Shown here: positions 53,107 to 63,020 of the stretch, piece by piece
Numbering within the stretch: position 1 is the stretch's first letter
How the letters are laid out: each line of letters begins with the position of its first letter
Origin: Streptomyces sp. NRRL F-2664
GTDB taxonomy: Bacteria; Actinomycetota; Actinomycetes; Streptomycetales; Streptomycetaceae
Length of the DNA: 64,000 nucleotides
NCBI RefSeq assembly: GCF_000719345.1
Contig: NZ_JOFX01000004.1
Coordinates: forward strand, 62,001 to 126,000
Direction of reading: 5' to 3'
Made by a program: the position numbers and the translations under genes
Notes under the pieces: model-generated
Told to the model about the DNA's origin: nothing
The model's database searches: none
What the model saw: only the letters and a program-made list of their open reading frames with translations

Positions 53107-54237
53107 TCAGCCGGACAGGCGCACCGGCATGATCAGGTACTTGTAGGCCTCGTCGGCCTCCGCGTCGATCGCGGGGCGGCCGCTGAGCAGTGCCGGCTTG
53201 GTCGAGGTGGTGAAGCTGAGCTGGGCCACCGGGGAGGCGATCGCGCTCAGGCCGTCCAGCAGGAAGGTCGGGTTGAAGGCGATCGAGATGTCGTCGCCGT
53301 CGAGCTGGGCGTCGACCCTTTCCACAGCCTGTGCATCGTCGGAGGAGCCGGCCTCCAGGATCAGCACGCCCTTCTCGAAGCTGAGGCGCACCGGGGTGTT
53401 GCGCTCGGCCACCAGGGCCACGCGCTTGACGGCCTCGACGAAGGGCGCGGTCTCGATCACGGCGACGGAGTTGAACTCGGTCGGGAAGAGCGTGCGGTAC
53501 TTCGGCAGGTCGCCCTCGAGGAGCCGGGTGGTGGTACGGCGGCCGGCGCCCTCGAAACCGATCAGGCCCTCACCCGCGCCGGAGCCCGACAGCGCCAGGG
53601 TCACGGTGTCACCGCTGGTCAGCGAGTTGGCGATCTCCTGGAGCGTCTTGGCGGGCACCAGGGCCACGGCGGACGCGTCCGGGTTCTCCGGCTTCCACAG
53701 GAACTCGCGGACCGCGAAGCGGTAGCGGTCGGTGGAGGCCAGGGTGACGCGGTCGCCCTCGATCTCGATGCGGACGCCGGTCAGGACGGGCAGCGTGTCG
53801 TCGCGGCCCGCGGCGGTGGCGACCTGCTTGGCGGCGGCGGCGAAGACCTCGCCGGGCACGGTGCCCGTGGCGGTCGGCATCTGCGGCAGCGCCGGGTACT
53901 CCTCCACAGGCAGGGTGTGGAGTGTGAACCGGGAGGAGCCGCAGACCACGGTCGCCCGTACACCGTCTGTGGAAATCTCCACCGGGCGGTTGGGGAGGGC
54001 GCGGCAGATGTCGGCGAGCAGCCGGCCGGAGACCAGGACGGTGCCGTCCTCCTCGACGTCCGCCTCGACGGAAACGCGGGCCGAGACCTCGTAGTCGAAG
54101 CCGGAGAGGCTCAGGGTGCCTTCCTCGGCCTTGAGCAGCAGCCCCGCGAGGACGGGCACCGGCGGCCGGGCCGGGAGGCTGCGGGCCGCCCAGGCCACCG
54201 CCTCCGCGAGTACGTCGCGCTCCACCCGGATCTTCAC
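53107..54237 (-). CDS. dnaN: DNA polymerase III beta subunit (sliding clamp)
   Basis: A 376-residue clamp with three DnaN domains. It begins MKIRVERDVLAEAVAWAARSLP, has a middle domain with LPVLTGVRIEIEGDRV, and ends in LIMPVRLSG, matching the conserved MP(V/I)R(L) C-terminus that faces the protein-binding pocket. It tethers polymerase III to DNA. The start lies at the edge of oriC, and transcription runs away from the origin. Confidence 0.97.
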   Translation of the reverse strand: MKIRVERDVLAEAVAWAARSLPARPPVPVLAGLLLKAEEGTLSLSGFDYEVSARVSVEADVEEDGTVLVSGRLLADICRALPNRPVEISTDGVRATVVCGSSRFTLHTLPVEEYPALPQMPTATGTVPGEVFAAAAKQVATAAGRDDTLPVLTGVRIEIEGDRVTLASTDRYRFAVREFLWKPENPDASAVALVPAKTLQEIANSLTSGDTVTLALSGSGAGEGLIGFEGAGRRTTTRLLEGDLPKYRTLFPTEFNSVAVIETAPFVEAVKRVALVAERNTPVRLSFEKGVLILEAGSSDDAQAVERVDAQLDGDDISIAFNPTFLLDGLSAIASPVAQLSFTTSTKPALLSGRPAIDAEADEAYKYLIMPVRLSG

Positions 54238-55080
54238 CGGAACCGCCTCCTGCTGTTGCTCGCTCGTCTGCCGGCCTTCGTCGTCGGCCCGTCGATGCCT
54301 CGACCGATGCCGGGGACCAGTCTGACGTACGGCACCGACACTCGGTGCGGCCGGCGGTCAAGTCGGGAGCGGGGCGGCGGGACGGACGACCGACGAGTTG
54401 TGCACAGGACCTGCTTGAAAACCGAAACCGGCCTAACTCTCCATGGGGGTAGTAGTAGGGCCTGTGGAAACGGTGGATAACTCGGTCCTCGCAGGTCAGC
54501 CCGCGTTTTTTATCCACCGGCCCTGTGGGTGGAGGCGGTGGACAACCCGGTGTCCCTGTGGAGAACAAAAAGTTCTGCACAGGCTGTCCCCAGGTACCCC
54601 TGATTACTCCACAGGTGTGTCCCCAGCTTTCCCCCGGTACTCCACAGCCCAAACGTCTACATCCGTGTGACGCCTTTCACTCCGGGCGGTGAGAGGAGGT
54701 GGCGGGTTGCCGAACAGTGGACAAGGGTGTGGAGAAGTCTGCAGAAGCTGTGCACAGCATGCGGGAACCTGTGGGTCGGCGGTGGACAACCACGTGGACA
54801 GGGCTGTGGGCGACATGGTTGTCCACAGGCTGTGGATGACGCTTGCGCACAAATCCACAGGGTGTTGACCAGGCCTGATGGTTCCTCAACAGCCGCCCCT
54901 GTGGACAGATTGTGGGTGACGCGGGCGGTCCCCAGGGTGTGGACGGAAGAAAGTCGCCGAATCTGTGGATGAGTTGCTCCGCGGGGGGCGTATTCGAACA
55001 GGTCAGGGGCGCACGAACGACGAAGGGCGCCCCCGTTGTGGACCGGGAGCGCCCTCTGGAGGGGTGGGGAAGGGTGCCTG
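54238..55080. other. oriC: Replication origin oriC
   Basis: The 843-base dnaN-dnaA intergenic region. I count about 19 DnaA boxes. One is perfect, TTGTCCACA at 54819-54827. Others on the same strand: TTGTGCACA 54398, TTATCCACC 54510, TACTCCACA 54605 and 54638, AAATCCACA 54851. Boxes in the opposite orientation begin at 54463, 54472, 54537, 54557, 54716, 54728, 54781, 54793, 54831, 54900, 54938 and 54964. Most lie in two groups (54398-54646 and 54716-54972), as in other Streptomyces origins. No gene is present; boxes are spaced with no obvious long AT-rich block. Confidence 0.96.
55024..55055 (-). terminator. Terminator after dnaA
   Basis: AGGGCGC and GCGCCCT arms plus a CCCCG/CGGG inner pairing, 26 bases past the dnaA stop on the minus strand. 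It shields oriC from dnaA transcription. Confidence 0.7.
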
Positions 55081-56898
55081 TCAGCCGTTCTTGATGCGGT
55101 TGGTGAGCTCGGTGACCTGGTTGTAGATGGACCGCCGCTCCGCCATCAGAGCGCGGATCTTGCGGTCCGCGTGCATGACCGTGGTGTGGTCGCGGCCGCC
55201 GAACTGCGCCCCGATCTTCGGCAGTGACAGGTCGGTGAGCTCCCTGCACAGGTACATGGCGATCTGCCGCGCGGTGACCAGGACCCGGCTGCGCGAAGAC
55301 CCGCACAGGTCGTCGACCGTCAGGCCGAAGTAGTCCGCGGTGGCCGCCATGATGTCGGTGGCCGTGATCTCCGGTGCGCTGTCCTCGCCGCCGGGGATCA
55401 GGTTCTTGAGGACGTCCTCGGTGAGGCCGAGGTCGACGGGCTGGCGGTTGAGGCTCGCGAAGGCCGTGACCCGGATCAGCGCCCCCTCCAGCTCGCGGAT
55501 GTTGCGCGAAATGCGGGAGGCGATGAACTCCAGTACCTCCGGCGGGGCGTTGAGCTGCTCCTGCACTGCCTTCTTGCGCAGGATCGCGATGCGGGTCTCC
55601 AGCTCCGGGGGCTGGACGTCCGTGATCAGGCCCCACTCGAAGCGGTTGCGGAGCCGGTCCTCCAGGGTGACGAGCTGCTTGGGCGGCCGGTCGGAGGAGA
55701 GGACGATCTGCTTGTTGGCGTTGTGGAGCGTGTTGAAGGTGTGGAAGAACTCCTCCTGCGTCGACTCCTTGCTCGCAAGGAACTGGATGTCGTCGACGAG
55801 CAGGATGTCCATCTCGCGGTAGCGCTTGCGGAACGCATCGCCCTTGCCGTCGCGGATCGAGTTGATGAACTCGTTGGTGAACTCCTCGGAGCTCACGTAC
55901 CGCACGCGGGTGCCGGGGTAGAGGCTGCGTGCGTAGTGCCCGATGGCGTGCAGCAGGTGCGTCTTGCCGAGGCCCGACTCCCCGTAGATGAAGAGGGGGT
56001 TGTAGGCCTTCGCGGGCGCTTCGGCCACGGCCACCGCGGCCGCGTGCGCGAAGCGGTTGGACGCGCCGATGACGAAGGTGTCGAAGAGGTACTTGGGGTT
56101 CAGGCGGGCGGTCGGCTCCAGCGGACCCGAGGTCGAGCCGCCGGACGGGGCCGGGGGCGCCGCCGGCCGGCCGGGCGCCTGCCGGGACGCAGGCTGCTCG
56201 TAGGACTGCTGCTCGTACGCGGGCTTCTCGTACTGATGGGGTTGGTGGGGCTGGTGCGACGGCTGCTGCTCGTACCCGCTCTGCTCGTACTGCTGCTGGT
56301 CGAAGGACCCCTGCTCGAAGGAGCCCTGTTCGTACTGCTGCTGTTCGTAGCCCGAGGGCTCGGCCTGCTGGAGGTAGCCCGGCTGCGGGGAGGCGTAGGG
56401 GTCGCGCTCGGGGAAGCCGCCCAGGCGCGGCTGCTGCCAGCCATAGTCGTCCTGCTGTCCGCCGCGCGGCCACGCGCCGGGCTCGGAGCGCGGCTGCTGG
56501 TAGTCCGGATAGGCCGGGCGGGCCGTGGGGAGCTGGTCGTCCGCGGGGCCGCCGCCGCCCGGGCGCTGGCCGCCGTACGACTCGTAGCCGCCGGGCTGCT
56601 GGACGGGCGGGGCGGCGGGCTCGCCGGCGGAGTCGTCCACGGTGATGGCGATCCGGATGGGGCGGCCGCACTCACGGCTGAGCGCGTCGCTGATCAGCGG
56701 GGCGAGACGGCCTTCGAGGACCCGCTTGCCCCATTCATTGGGGACGGCGAGCAGGGCGGTGTCGGCGACGAGTGCCAGGGGCTGGCACCGCTCGACCCAC
56801 TGCTTGTCCTTGGGCTCGACACCCGGCTGTCCCTCCCCGAGGAGCTTCTCGAGCACCCTTGGCCACACTGCGGCAAGATCGGCAGGTACGTCAGCCAC
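55081..56898 (-). CDS. dnaA: Chromosomal replication initiator DnaA
   Basis: A 605-residue initiator. Domain I is about 1-90. A long domain II (about 95-275) is rich in Gln, Tyr, Glu and Gly with repeated YEQ units. The AAA+ domain III has Walker [16 protein letters not shown] (about 302) and Walker [12 protein letters not shown]. Domain IV has the DnaA signature [20 protein letters not shown] (about 560-580). I chose GTG 56898 ([19 protein letters not shown]), with GAGAGAG upstream; readings to 57153 run through the promoter. The long linker is typical of Streptomyces DnaA. Confidence 0.97.
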   Translation of the reverse strand: MADVPADLAAVWPRVLEKLLGEGQPGVEPKDKQWVERCQPLALVADTALLAVPNEWGKRVLEGRLAPLISDALSRECGRPIRIAITVDDSAGEPAAPPVQQPGGYESYGGQRPGGGGPADDQLPTARPAYPDYQQPRSEPGAWPRGGQQDDYGWQQPRLGGFPERDPYASPQPGYLQQAEPSGYEQQQYEQGSFEQGSFDQQQYEQSGYEQQPSHQPHQPHQYEKPAYEQQSYEQPASRQAPGRPAAPPAPSGGSTSGPLEPTARLNPKYLFDTFVIGASNRFAHAAAVAVAEAPAKAYNPLFIYGESGLGKTHLLHAIGHYARSLYPGTRVRYVSSEEFTNEFINSIRDGKGDAFRKRYREMDILLVDDIQFLASKESTQEEFFHTFNTLHNANKQIVLSSDRPPKQLVTLEDRLRNRFEWGLITDVQPPELETRIAILRKKAVQEQLNAPPEVLEFIASRISRNIRELEGALIRVTAFASLNRQPVDLGLTEDVLKNLIPGGEDSAPEITATDIMAATADYFGLTVDDLCGSSRSRVLVTARQIAMYLCRELTDLSLPKIGAQFGGRDHTTVMHADRKIRALMAERRSIYNQVTELTNRIKNG

Positions 56899-57010
56899 AG
56901 AGCACGCTCTCTCACAGGGGTCCCACGAATGTGTGGTTCTTTGGGACGGTCGGGACAAAAAATCCGGGATCAGACAACGGTAGTCAGGCCGGAGCCTGCG
57001 GTTCAAGTCG

Positions 57011-57030
57011 TTGTCCACAGCCTGTGCACA
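57011..57030. promoter_or_regulatory. DnaA boxes in the dnaA promoter region
   Basis: A perfect TTGTCCACA (57011-57019) and an inverted TGTGCACAG (57023-57031 area) face each other about 115 bases before the dnaA start. They suggest autoregulation, as described for Streptomyces dnaA. The whole 355-base dnaA-rpmH divergent region otherwise contains promoters I cannot place with confidence. Confidence 0.75.
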
Positions 57031-57136
57031 GTGCGGGGCCGTGCAGGCTCGGTTTGACCGGATGGCGTAGCCGCGCGTACCGTAACGAGGTCGAGTTGTC
57101 GATGGCTGCTGCCGCCTGCCTACCGATGGGCGAAGG

Positions 57137-57149
57137 TCACTGATAGTGA
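57137..57149. promoter_or_regulatory. Short palindrome upstream of rpmH
   Basis: TCACT-GAT-AGTGA, perfect arms, about 105 bases before rpmH. It could be an operator or part of a promoter; evidence is symmetry only. Confidence 0.3.
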
Positions 57150-57253
57150 TCATTTAGCGGTGCCACTCGGGCGAACACGCGAGTTTCCTCGTGGGCGCAC
57201 GGTGACAGCCAGGCGATGTCCCGCCACAACGATTCATTCTCTGGAGCCCCCGA

Positions 57254-57391
57254 GTGAGCAAGCGCACCTTCCAGCCGAACAACCGCCGTCGCGCCAAGAC
57301 CCACGGCTTCCGCCTGCGGATGCGTACCCGTGCCGGTCGCGCGATCCTCGCGAACCGTCGTTCCAAGGGCCGCGCCGCCCTTTCCGCGTAA
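57254..57391 (+). CDS. rpmH: 50S ribosomal protein L34
   Basis: A 45-residue, very basic protein, [20 protein letters not shown] at the start and GRAALSA at the end, which is the complete and unmistakable L34. GTG 57254 is preceded by GGAG. It opens the run rpmH-rnpA-yidD-yidC-khpB, divergent from dnaA. Confidence 0.98.
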   Translation: MSKRTFQPNNRRRAKTHGFRLRMRTRAGRAILANRRSKGRAALSA

Positions 57392-57412
57392 CAGCGCGCA
57401 GGTCGTGACGTC

Positions 57413-57787
57413 GTGCTGTCTCCCGAGAATCGGCTGAGGCGGCGCGAGGACTTCGCGAGCGCGGTACGTCGAGGACGCCGGGCCGGTCGCCCACTCCTCG
57501 TCGTCCACCTACGTACAAGCGGTGCAACGGACCCGCACGAGTCGGGGGATGTCGATCCCTCGTCGCGTGCGGGTTTCGTCGTCAGCAAGGCCGTCGGCAA
57601 CGCGGTCATACGGAACCGGGTGAAGCGCCGCCTTCGCCACCTGGTGCGCGAGCGGCTGTCGCAGCTGCCCGCCGGTAGCCTGGTGGTGGTACGAGCGTTG
57701 CCCGGAGCGGGTGATGCCGGCCCCGAGGAACTGGCCCGGGACCTGGATGCCGCTCTGGGGCGGCTCCTGGGAGGCGTGGCTCGATGA
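57413..57787 (+). CDS. rnpA: Ribonuclease P protein component
   Basis: A 124-residue basic protein that binds RNase P RNA for tRNA 5' maturation. It starts [21 protein letters not shown] and carries the RNR signature in [16 protein letters not shown]. An insert after LRTSG (about 36-50, acidic) is Streptomyces-like. GTG 57413 lies 21 bases after rpmH. The stop overlaps the yidD start (ATGA, 57784-57787). Confidence 0.96.
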   Translation: MLSPENRLRRREDFASAVRRGRRAGRPLLVVHLRTSGATDPHESGDVDPSSRAGFVVSKAVGNAVIRNRVKRRLRHLVRERLSQLPAGSLVVVRALPGAGDAGPEELARDLDAALGRLLGGVAR

Positions 57788-58065
57788 AGTACCCGCTGCT
57801 CGCTTTGATCAAGCTGTACCAGTGGACGATCAGTCCGCTGCTCGGGCCGGTGTGCCGCTACTACCCTTCGTGTTCGCACTACGGGTACACGGCCATCGAC
57901 CGGCATGGTGCGGTGAAGGGGACAGCGCTGACCGCCTGGCGGATCCTGCGGTGCAATCCGTGGTCCCCGGGCGGTGTGGACCATGTCCCACCCCGTAAAC
58001 GCCCGCGTTGGCACGAGCAGCTGCGCAGTGCGTTGCGTAGATCTCGCAATGCTCAAGGAGCCTGA
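57784..58065 (+). CDS. yidD: Membrane protein insertion efficiency factor YidD
   Basis: A 93-residue protein with [45 protein letters not shown] and the usual three Cys. YidD assists YidC in inserting membrane proteins. It has an amphipathic N-terminal helix. It overlaps rnpA and precedes yidC by three bases, as is standard for this operon. Confidence 0.96.
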   Translation: MKYPLLALIKLYQWTISPLLGPVCRYYPSCSHYGYTAIDRHGAVKGTALTAWRILRCNPWSPGGVDHVPPRKRPRWHEQLRSALRRSRNAQGA

Positions 58066-58068
58066 TTA

Positions 58069-59172
58069 GTGGACACGATTGCCAGTCTGTTCAGCTTTAT
58101 CACCACACCCGTCTCGTGGATCATCGTCCAGTTCCACTCGCTGTACGGAGCGATCTTCGGAGCGGACAGCGGGTGGGCCTGGGGCCTGTCCATCGTGTCC
58201 CTGGTGATCTTGATCCGTATCTGCCTGATCCCGCTCTTCGTGAAGCAGATCAAGGCGACGCGCGGTATGCAGGCGCTCCAGCCGAAGATGAAGGCGATCC
58301 AGGAGCGCTACAAGAACGACAAGCAGCGTCAGTCCGAAGAGATGATGAAGCTGTACAAGGAGACGGGTACCAACCCGCTCTCCTCGTGCCTTCCCATCCT
58401 GGCGCAGTCCCCGTTCTTCTTCGCGCTGTACCACGTGCTGGCGAACATCGCCGATGGCAAGACCATTGGCGTCCTGAACCAGCAGCTCGTCGACAGCGCC
58501 CGCGAAGCGAAGATCTTCGGTGCGCCGATCGCCGCCAAGTTCATGGACAGCTCCGAGAAGGTCGCCGCACTCGGCGCCTCGCTGACGGACGTCCGGATCG
58601 TCACCGCGGTCATGATCGTCCTGATGTCGCTGTCCCAGTTCTACACCCAGCGTCAGCTGATGCAGAAGAACGTCGACCTCTCGGTCAAGACGCCCTTCAT
58701 GCAGCAGCAGAAGATGCTGATGTACATCTTCCCGGTGATCTTCGCGGTCATGGGTATCAACTTCCCCGTCGGTGTCCTCGTCTACTGGCTGACCACCAAC
58801 GTCTGGACCATGGGTCAGCAGATGTACGTGATCAACCAGAACCCCACGCCGGGCAGCAAGGCGCAGGACCAGTACCTGACGCGGCTGCTCAAGCACGCCA
58901 CCTCGCACGGTGAGGTCAAGGGCCGGGGCAAGAAGAAGATCGTCGCCGCCATCGTGGCCAAGGGCGCGGACCGCAACGACAACGAGCGGAAGTTCATCGC
59001 GGCCCTGTCGAAGCAGGGCCTGGCCGCTCAGGCGGACGGTTCCGTGATCAAGAGCATCGAGGCGACGGCGGACTCGGATGCGGCGAGCGGCGGTGCCCCG
59101 AAGCGGCAGCAGCCCAAGCGGCAGACGAAGTCGCAGCGCCAGACGCCCAGCAAGCCCTCTTCCAAGAAGTAA
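58069..59172 (+). CDS. yidC: Membrane protein insertase YidC
   Basis: A 367-residue Gram-positive-type YidC/Oxa1 insertase with about five membrane helices. The core hydrophilic-groove Arg is in [20 protein letters not shown], then the helical hairpin, [40 protein letters not shown], and a long basic C-terminal tail (about 265-367) that likely binds ribosomes. GTG 58069 gives the expected start [18 protein letters not shown]. Confidence 0.96.
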   Translation: MDTIASLFSFITTPVSWIIVQFHSLYGAIFGADSGWAWGLSIVSLVILIRICLIPLFVKQIKATRGMQALQPKMKAIQERYKNDKQRQSEEMMKLYKETGTNPLSSCLPILAQSPFFFALYHVLANIADGKTIGVLNQQLVDSAREAKIFGAPIAAKFMDSSEKVAALGASLTDVRIVTAVMIVLMSLSQFYTQRQLMQKNVDLSVKTPFMQQQKMLMYIFPVIFAVMGINFPVGVLVYWLTTNVWTMGQQMYVINQNPTPGSKAQDQYLTRLLKHATSHGEVKGRGKKKIVAAIVAKGADRNDNERKFIAALSKQGLAAQADGSVIKSIEATADSDAASGGAPKRQQPKRQTKSQRQTPSKPSSKK

Positions 59173-59187
59173 GAAGGAGTCCCTCCC

Positions 59188-59700
59188 GTGACGGAAGGCA
59201 CCACCACCGCCGCCGCTGAGAGTGGCGACACCCTGACCCGCCTTGAGCAGGAGGGTGAGATCGCGGCCGACTACCTGGAGGGTCTGCTCGACATCGCAGA
59301 CCTGGACGGCGACATCGACATGGACGTCGAGGCCGACCGTGCCGCGGTGTCGATCGTCAGTGACTCCGCCAGCCGCGATCTGCAGAAGCTCGTGGGCCGC
59401 GACGGAGAAGTCCTGGAAGCCCTGCAGGAGCTGACCCGCCTGGCTGTCCACCGGGAGACCGGGGACCGCAGCCGGCTGATGCTCGACATCGCCGGGTTCC
59501 GCGCGAAGAAGCGTGAGGAGCTGGCGGCTCTGGGCGCCCAGGCGGCGGCGGACGTGAAGGCGTCCGGTGAGCCGCTGAAGCTGGCCCCGATGACCCCGTT
59601 CGAGCGCAAGGTCGTCCACGACGCCGTGGCGGCCGCCGGTCTGCGGAGCGAGTCCGAGGGCGAGGAGCCGCAGCGCTTCGTCGTTGTGCTCCCGGCCTGA
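59188..59700 (+). CDS. khpB: KhpB/Jag RNA-binding protein (KH + R3H)
   Basis: A 170-residue protein with a KH-like domain (about 45-110, LVGRDGEVLEALQELTRLAVHRETGD) and an R3H domain (about 110-168, LAPMTPFERKVVHDAVAAAGLRSESEG). It lacks the N-terminal Jag domain of Firmicutes. It binds RNA in partnership with KhpA and has been linked to cell-division control. It closes the rpmH operon before a terminator. Confidence 0.92.
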   Translation: MTEGTTTAAAESGDTLTRLEQEGEIAADYLEGLLDIADLDGDIDMDVEADRAAVSIVSDSASRDLQKLVGRDGEVLEALQELTRLAVHRETGDRSRLMLDIAGFRAKKREELAALGAQAAADVKASGEPLKLAPMTPFERKVVHDAVAAAGLRSESEGEEPQRFVVVLPA

Positions 59701-59716
59701 TCACCGGCATGAGTGT

Positions 59717-59747
59717 TCGGCCCCGTCTGTGTCGCAGGCGGGGCCGA
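59717..59747 (+). terminator. Terminator after khpB
   Basis: TCGGCCCCG and CGGGGCCGA arms with a 13-base loop, followed by TGTTTGTC. It lies 16 bases after the khpB stop. Confidence 0.85.
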
Positions 59748-59829
59748 TGTTTGTCAGCCTGGCATGTGAACGACGCGGCATCTTGAATATGTGGTCCTCA
59801 GGATCACGAGGTACGGAAGGACGGTCCCC

Positions 59830-60546
59830 GTGACGGAGGCAGCTGAGCTTCCCGAGGCGCCCGAAGAGGCGCGCGCGGTGTTCGGTGAATATTTCCCGGA
59901 AGCTGTGCGGTATGCGGAGCTGCTCGCGGACGCGGGAGTCAAGCGCGGCCTGATCGGGCCGCGCGAGGTACCGCGGCTGTGGGAGCGGCACCTGCTGAAC
60001 TGCGCCGTGCTGTCGGAGGTGGTGCCTCAGGGTGTCACCGTGTGCGATGTGGGCTCCGGCGCCGGTTTGCCCGGCATCCCGCTGGCCCTGGTCCGGCGGG
60101 ACCTCAAGATCACACTGCTGGAGCCCCTGTTGCGGCGGACGACTTTTCTCCAGGAGGCGGTGGAGCTGCTGGGGCTCGACCACGTCACGGTGGTGCGCGG
60201 GCGGGCCGAAGAGGTCCTGGGCAAGCTCCAGCCGGTACACGTGGTGACAGCACGGGCGGTGGCTCCCCTGGACCGGCTGGCCGGCTGGGGTGTTCCCCTG
60301 CTGCGCCCGTACGGGGAGATGCTGGCGCTCAAGGGAGACACCGCCGAGGACGAGCTGGTCTCGGCGAAGACGGCGCTGACGAAGCTCGGCGTGGTGAAGA
60401 CCTCGGTGCTGCAGGTCGGTGAGGGTCTGGTGGACCCTCTGTCGACGGTGGTCCGGGTCGAGGTCGGGGAGAGCCCCGGCGGGGTGAGGTTCGCGGCCAA
60501 GCGGGCTAAGGCGGCGCGGGTCGGCCGGTCGCGCCGACGTCGTTGA
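59830..60546 (+). CDS. rsmG: 16S rRNA (guanine-527-N7) methyltransferase RsmG
   Basis: A 238-residue SAM-dependent methyltransferase. The SAM motif is VCDVGSGAGLPGIPLAL (about 75-90); FLQEAVELL, RGRAEEV and ARAVAPLDRLAGWGVPLLRPYG follow, with Lys in LALKGDT. It modifies 16S rRNA in the decoding region; loss gives low streptomycin resistance in bacteria. I chose GTG 59830 with AAGGAC upstream over ORF codons further left. It precedes parA by 265 bases. Confidence 0.95.
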   Translation: MTEAAELPEAPEEARAVFGEYFPEAVRYAELLADAGVKRGLIGPREVPRLWERHLLNCAVLSEVVPQGVTVCDVGSGAGLPGIPLALVRRDLKITLLEPLLRRTTFLQEAVELLGLDHVTVVRGRAEEVLGKLQPVHVVTARAVAPLDRLAGWGVPLLRPYGEMLALKGDTAEDELVSAKTALTKLGVVKTSVLQVGEGLVDPLSTVVRVEVGESPGGVRFAAKRAKAARVGRSRRRR

Positions 60547-60650
60547 TTCGGTGGCCGTGTGGGGCCCATACGGAGAGTTCGTCTGCTTTGGGCCCTATAG
60601 GTATGCATTTCGGAGTGTCGGAGAGGCCTGAAGACTCCGTCCGGGCATCG

Positions 60651-60666
60651 TGTTTCACGTGAAACG
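60651..60666. other. parS: parS-like site upstream of parA
   Basis: TGTTTCACGTGAAACG differs from parS at the last base only. It lies 161 bases before the chosen parA start. Confidence 0.85.
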
Positions 60667-60748
60667 TCGCTCTCTGCTGCACGGAATCATCAGCCGCGGT
60701 CGTGCGGCTGCGTCCCCTCTCCAGCGCAAGGACGCGAGGGGGACGGAG

Positions 60749-60775
60749 TTGTCCACATCGGTGGATTCATCCACA
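60749..60775. promoter_or_regulatory. DnaA boxes upstream of parA
   Basis: A perfect TTGTCCACA (60749-60757) and TCATCCACA (60767-60775) lie in the same orientation 37-63 bases before the parA ATG, in the likely promoter region. Candidate DnaA control of parAB. Confidence 0.65.
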
Positions 60776-60811
60776 GGAGTACGGGCCCCGCTGGTTCGCG
60801 ACCCCAGTGAC

Positions 60812-61900
60812 ATGGCAGGCTCTGTTCATCGCGAGCCTGATGTCGAGGAGAGTGACACCGTGCGGTCCGACGCCAACCTCGCGGGGCCGATGGCCGACCC
60901 GGTCCCCGGTCCCCGCTCTGAAGCGGTGGGAGACGATGTTTCACGTGAAACATCGCCCCCACCCCTCGTGGACAACGAGACTCCTATCGGCCGATCCGCC
61001 CAGCTGGCGGTGGAGGCGATGGGGCGCTCCGGTGCGGTCATGCCGCGGCCCGAGCAGACCCGTGTCATTGTGGTGGCCAACCAGAAGGGCGGCGTGGGCA
61101 AGACCACGACGACCGTGAACCTGGCGGCGTCGCTGGCTCTGAACGGGGCGCGGGTGCTGGTGGTCGACCTCGACCCGCAGGGCAACGCGTCCACCGCTCT
61201 GGGCATCGACCACCATGCCGACGTGCCGTCCATCTACCACGTGCTCGTGGACAGCCGGCCGCTCCTGGAGGTCGTCCAGCCGGTCGTGGACGTGGAGGGG
61301 CTCTTCTGCGCCCCGGCCACGATCGATCTGGCGGGCGCCGAGATCGAGCTGGTGTCGCTGGTCGCGAGGGAGAGCCGGCTCCAGCGGGCGATCCAGGCCT
61401 ACGACCAGCCTCTCGACTACATCCTGATCGACTGCCCGCCCTCGCTCGGACTGCTGACGGTGAACGCCCTGGTGGCGGGTGCCGAGGTGCTGATTCCGAT
61501 CCAGTGCGAGTACTACGCGCTGGAGGGCCTGGGCCAGCTGCTGCGCAACGTCGATCTGGTGCGGGCCCACCTCAACCCGTCCCTGCACGTGTCGACCATC
61601 CTGCTGACCATGTACGACGGCAGGACCCGACTGGCCTCGCAGGTGGCTGAGGAGGTGCGCAGCCACTTCGGCAAGGAGGTGCTGCGCACGAGCATCCCCC
61701 GGTCGGTGCGCATTTCCGAAGCACCGAGCTACGGGCAGACGGTGCTCACGTATGACCCGGGTTCCAGCGGTTCCCTCTCCTATCTGGAGGCGGCGCGAGA
61801 GATCGCGTATCGGGGGGTCGGTATGCAGTACGAGTCGCAGCACGCCCACCTGGGCGCGGGCATGAACAGCACGCAGAGTATGGCGGAGGGGATCCAGTGA
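60812..61900 (+). CDS. parA: Chromosome partitioning ATPase ParA
   Basis: About 362 residues: an acidic N-terminal extension (about 1-85) and a deviant-Walker ATPase with [33 protein letters not shown] and [14 protein letters not shown]. ParA binds DNA nonspecifically with ATP and, with ParB, organises and moves origin regions during sporulation septation. I chose ATG 60812; an in-frame GTG at 60650 would start inside parS and lengthen the tail. A perfect parS site lies in codons for VSRET near residue 45. Confidence 0.95.
   Translation: MAGSVHREPDVEESDTVRSDANLAGPMADPVPGPRSEAVGDDVSRETSPPPLVDNETPIGRSAQLAVEAMGRSGAVMPRPEQTRVIVVANQKGGVGKTTTTVNLAASLALNGARVLVVDLDPQGNASTALGIDHHADVPSIYHVLVDSRPLLEVVQPVVDVEGLFCAPATIDLAGAEIELVSLVARESRLQRAIQAYDQPLDYILIDCPPSLGLLTVNALVAGAEVLIPIQCEYYALEGLGQLLRNVDLVRAHLNPSLHVSTILLTMYDGRTRLASQVAEEVRSHFGKEVLRTSIPRSVRISEAPSYGQTVLTYDPGSSGSLSYLEAAREIAYRGVGMQYESQHAHLGAGMNSTQSMAEGIQ
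60937..60952. other. parS: parS site within parA
   Basis: Perfect TGTTTCACGTGAAACA inside the parA coding sequence. Confidence 0.95.
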
Positions 61901-63009
61901 GTGAGCGACGTAGAGGGCTGGGACGGGGGCTCGCTGCACTGATCCCGCAGGCTCCGCAGGAGAAGACGCTGCCGGCAAGCAGCGCCGGTTCCACCTCGCC
62001 GACGGTGGTACCGGACCTGCCGTCCGAGCGTGGGGTCGCGGCGGCGAAGCTCGCGGCGCTGGCGCAGGCCGATGTTTCACGTGAAACATCGATGTCCGTC
62101 GTGCTGGTCGAGGAGCCGACAGCACCGCGAGAGCCGGAGCGCGAGACCGAGCCGGCGGCGAACGCGGCGGCGGGAGCGACGTTCGCAGAGCTTCCGATGG
62201 ACGCGATCACGCCGAATCCGCGGCAGCCGCGCGAGGTGTTCGACGAGGACGCGCTCGCCGAGCTCGTGACCTCCATCCAGGAGGTGGGGCTGCTCCAGCC
62301 GGTCGTCGTGCGCCAGTCGGCACCCGGCCGATACGAGCTCATCATGGGTGAGCGCCGCTGGCGTGCCTGCCGCGAGGCCGGGCTGGAGGCCATTCCGGCG
62401 ATCATCCGCGCTACGGACGACGAGAAGCTACTGCTGGACGCCCTGCTGGAGAATCTGCACCGGGCGCAGCTCAACCCGCTGGAAGAGGCCGCGGCCTACG
62501 ACCAGCTGCTCCAGGACTTCAACTGCACGCACGACCAGCTGGCCGACCGGATCGGCCGTTCCCGGCCCCAGGTGTCGAACACGCTGCGCCTGCTGAAGCT
62601 GTCGCCGCCGGTGCAGCGCCGGGTGGCCGCCGGGGTGCTCTCCGCCGGACACGCGCGGGCGCTGCTCTCGGTGGAGGACTCCGCGGAACAGGACCGGCTG
62701 GCCCACCGCATCGTGGCCGAGGGCCTGTCGGTGCGTGCGGTCGAGGAGATCGTGACGCTGATGGCGTCGGAGCCTTCGAGCACGGTCAAGCCGAAGGGTC
62801 CGCGTGCCGGAGCCCGGGTGTCTCCGGCGCTCAGTGAGCTGGCGACGCGGCTGTCGGACCGGTTCGAGACGCGGGTGAAGGTGGATCTGGGCCAGAAGAA
62901 GGGCAAGATCACCGTCGAGTTCGCTTCGATGGAGGACCTGGAGCGCATCCTGGGCACGCTGGCCCCGGGCGAGGGCCGGGTGCTGGACCAAGGCGTCGCC
63001 GGGGAGTGA
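61897..63009 (+). CDS. parB: Chromosome partitioning protein ParB
   Basis: A 370-residue CTPase and parS-binding protein. It has a basic N-terminus ([16 protein letters not shown]), the ParB/Srx CTP-binding part with PRQPREVF and [12 protein letters not shown], the central helix-turn-helix ([21 protein letters not shown]) and a C-terminal dimerisation domain ending in [22 protein letters not shown] 61897 overlaps the parA stop in GTGA. A perfect parS site lies in its own reading frame at about residues 60-65. Confidence 0.97.
   Translation: MSERRRGLGRGLAALIPQAPQEKTLPASSAGSTSPTVVPDLPSERGVAAAKLAALAQADVSRETSMSVVLVEEPTAPREPERETEPAANAAAGATFAELPMDAITPNPRQPREVFDEDALAELVTSIQEVGLLQPVVVRQSAPGRYELIMGERRWRACREAGLEAIPAIIRATDDEKLLLDALLENLHRAQLNPLEEAAAYDQLLQDFNCTHDQLADRIGRSRPQVSNTLRLLKLSPPVQRRVAAGVLSAGHARALLSVEDSAEQDRLAHRIVAEGLSVRAVEEIVTLMASEPSSTVKPKGPRAGARVSPALSELATRLSDRFETRVKVDLGQKKGKITVEFASMEDLERILGTLAPGEGRVLDQGVAGE
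62073..62088. other. parS: parS site within parB
   Basis: Perfect TGTTTCACGTGAAACA inside the parB coding sequence, in the same frame as the copy inside parA. Confidence 0.95.
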
Positions 63010-63020
63010 TCCCCTGCTGG

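Noticed and set aside
54238..55080. Small open frames within oriC
   Set aside because: They follow the DnaA-box repeats, have no good RBS and no family resemblance.
60650..60811. Longer parA start at GTG 60650
   Set aside because: It would begin within a parS-like site and run across DnaA boxes with no RBS; ATG 60812 fits the known Streptomyces N-terminus better.
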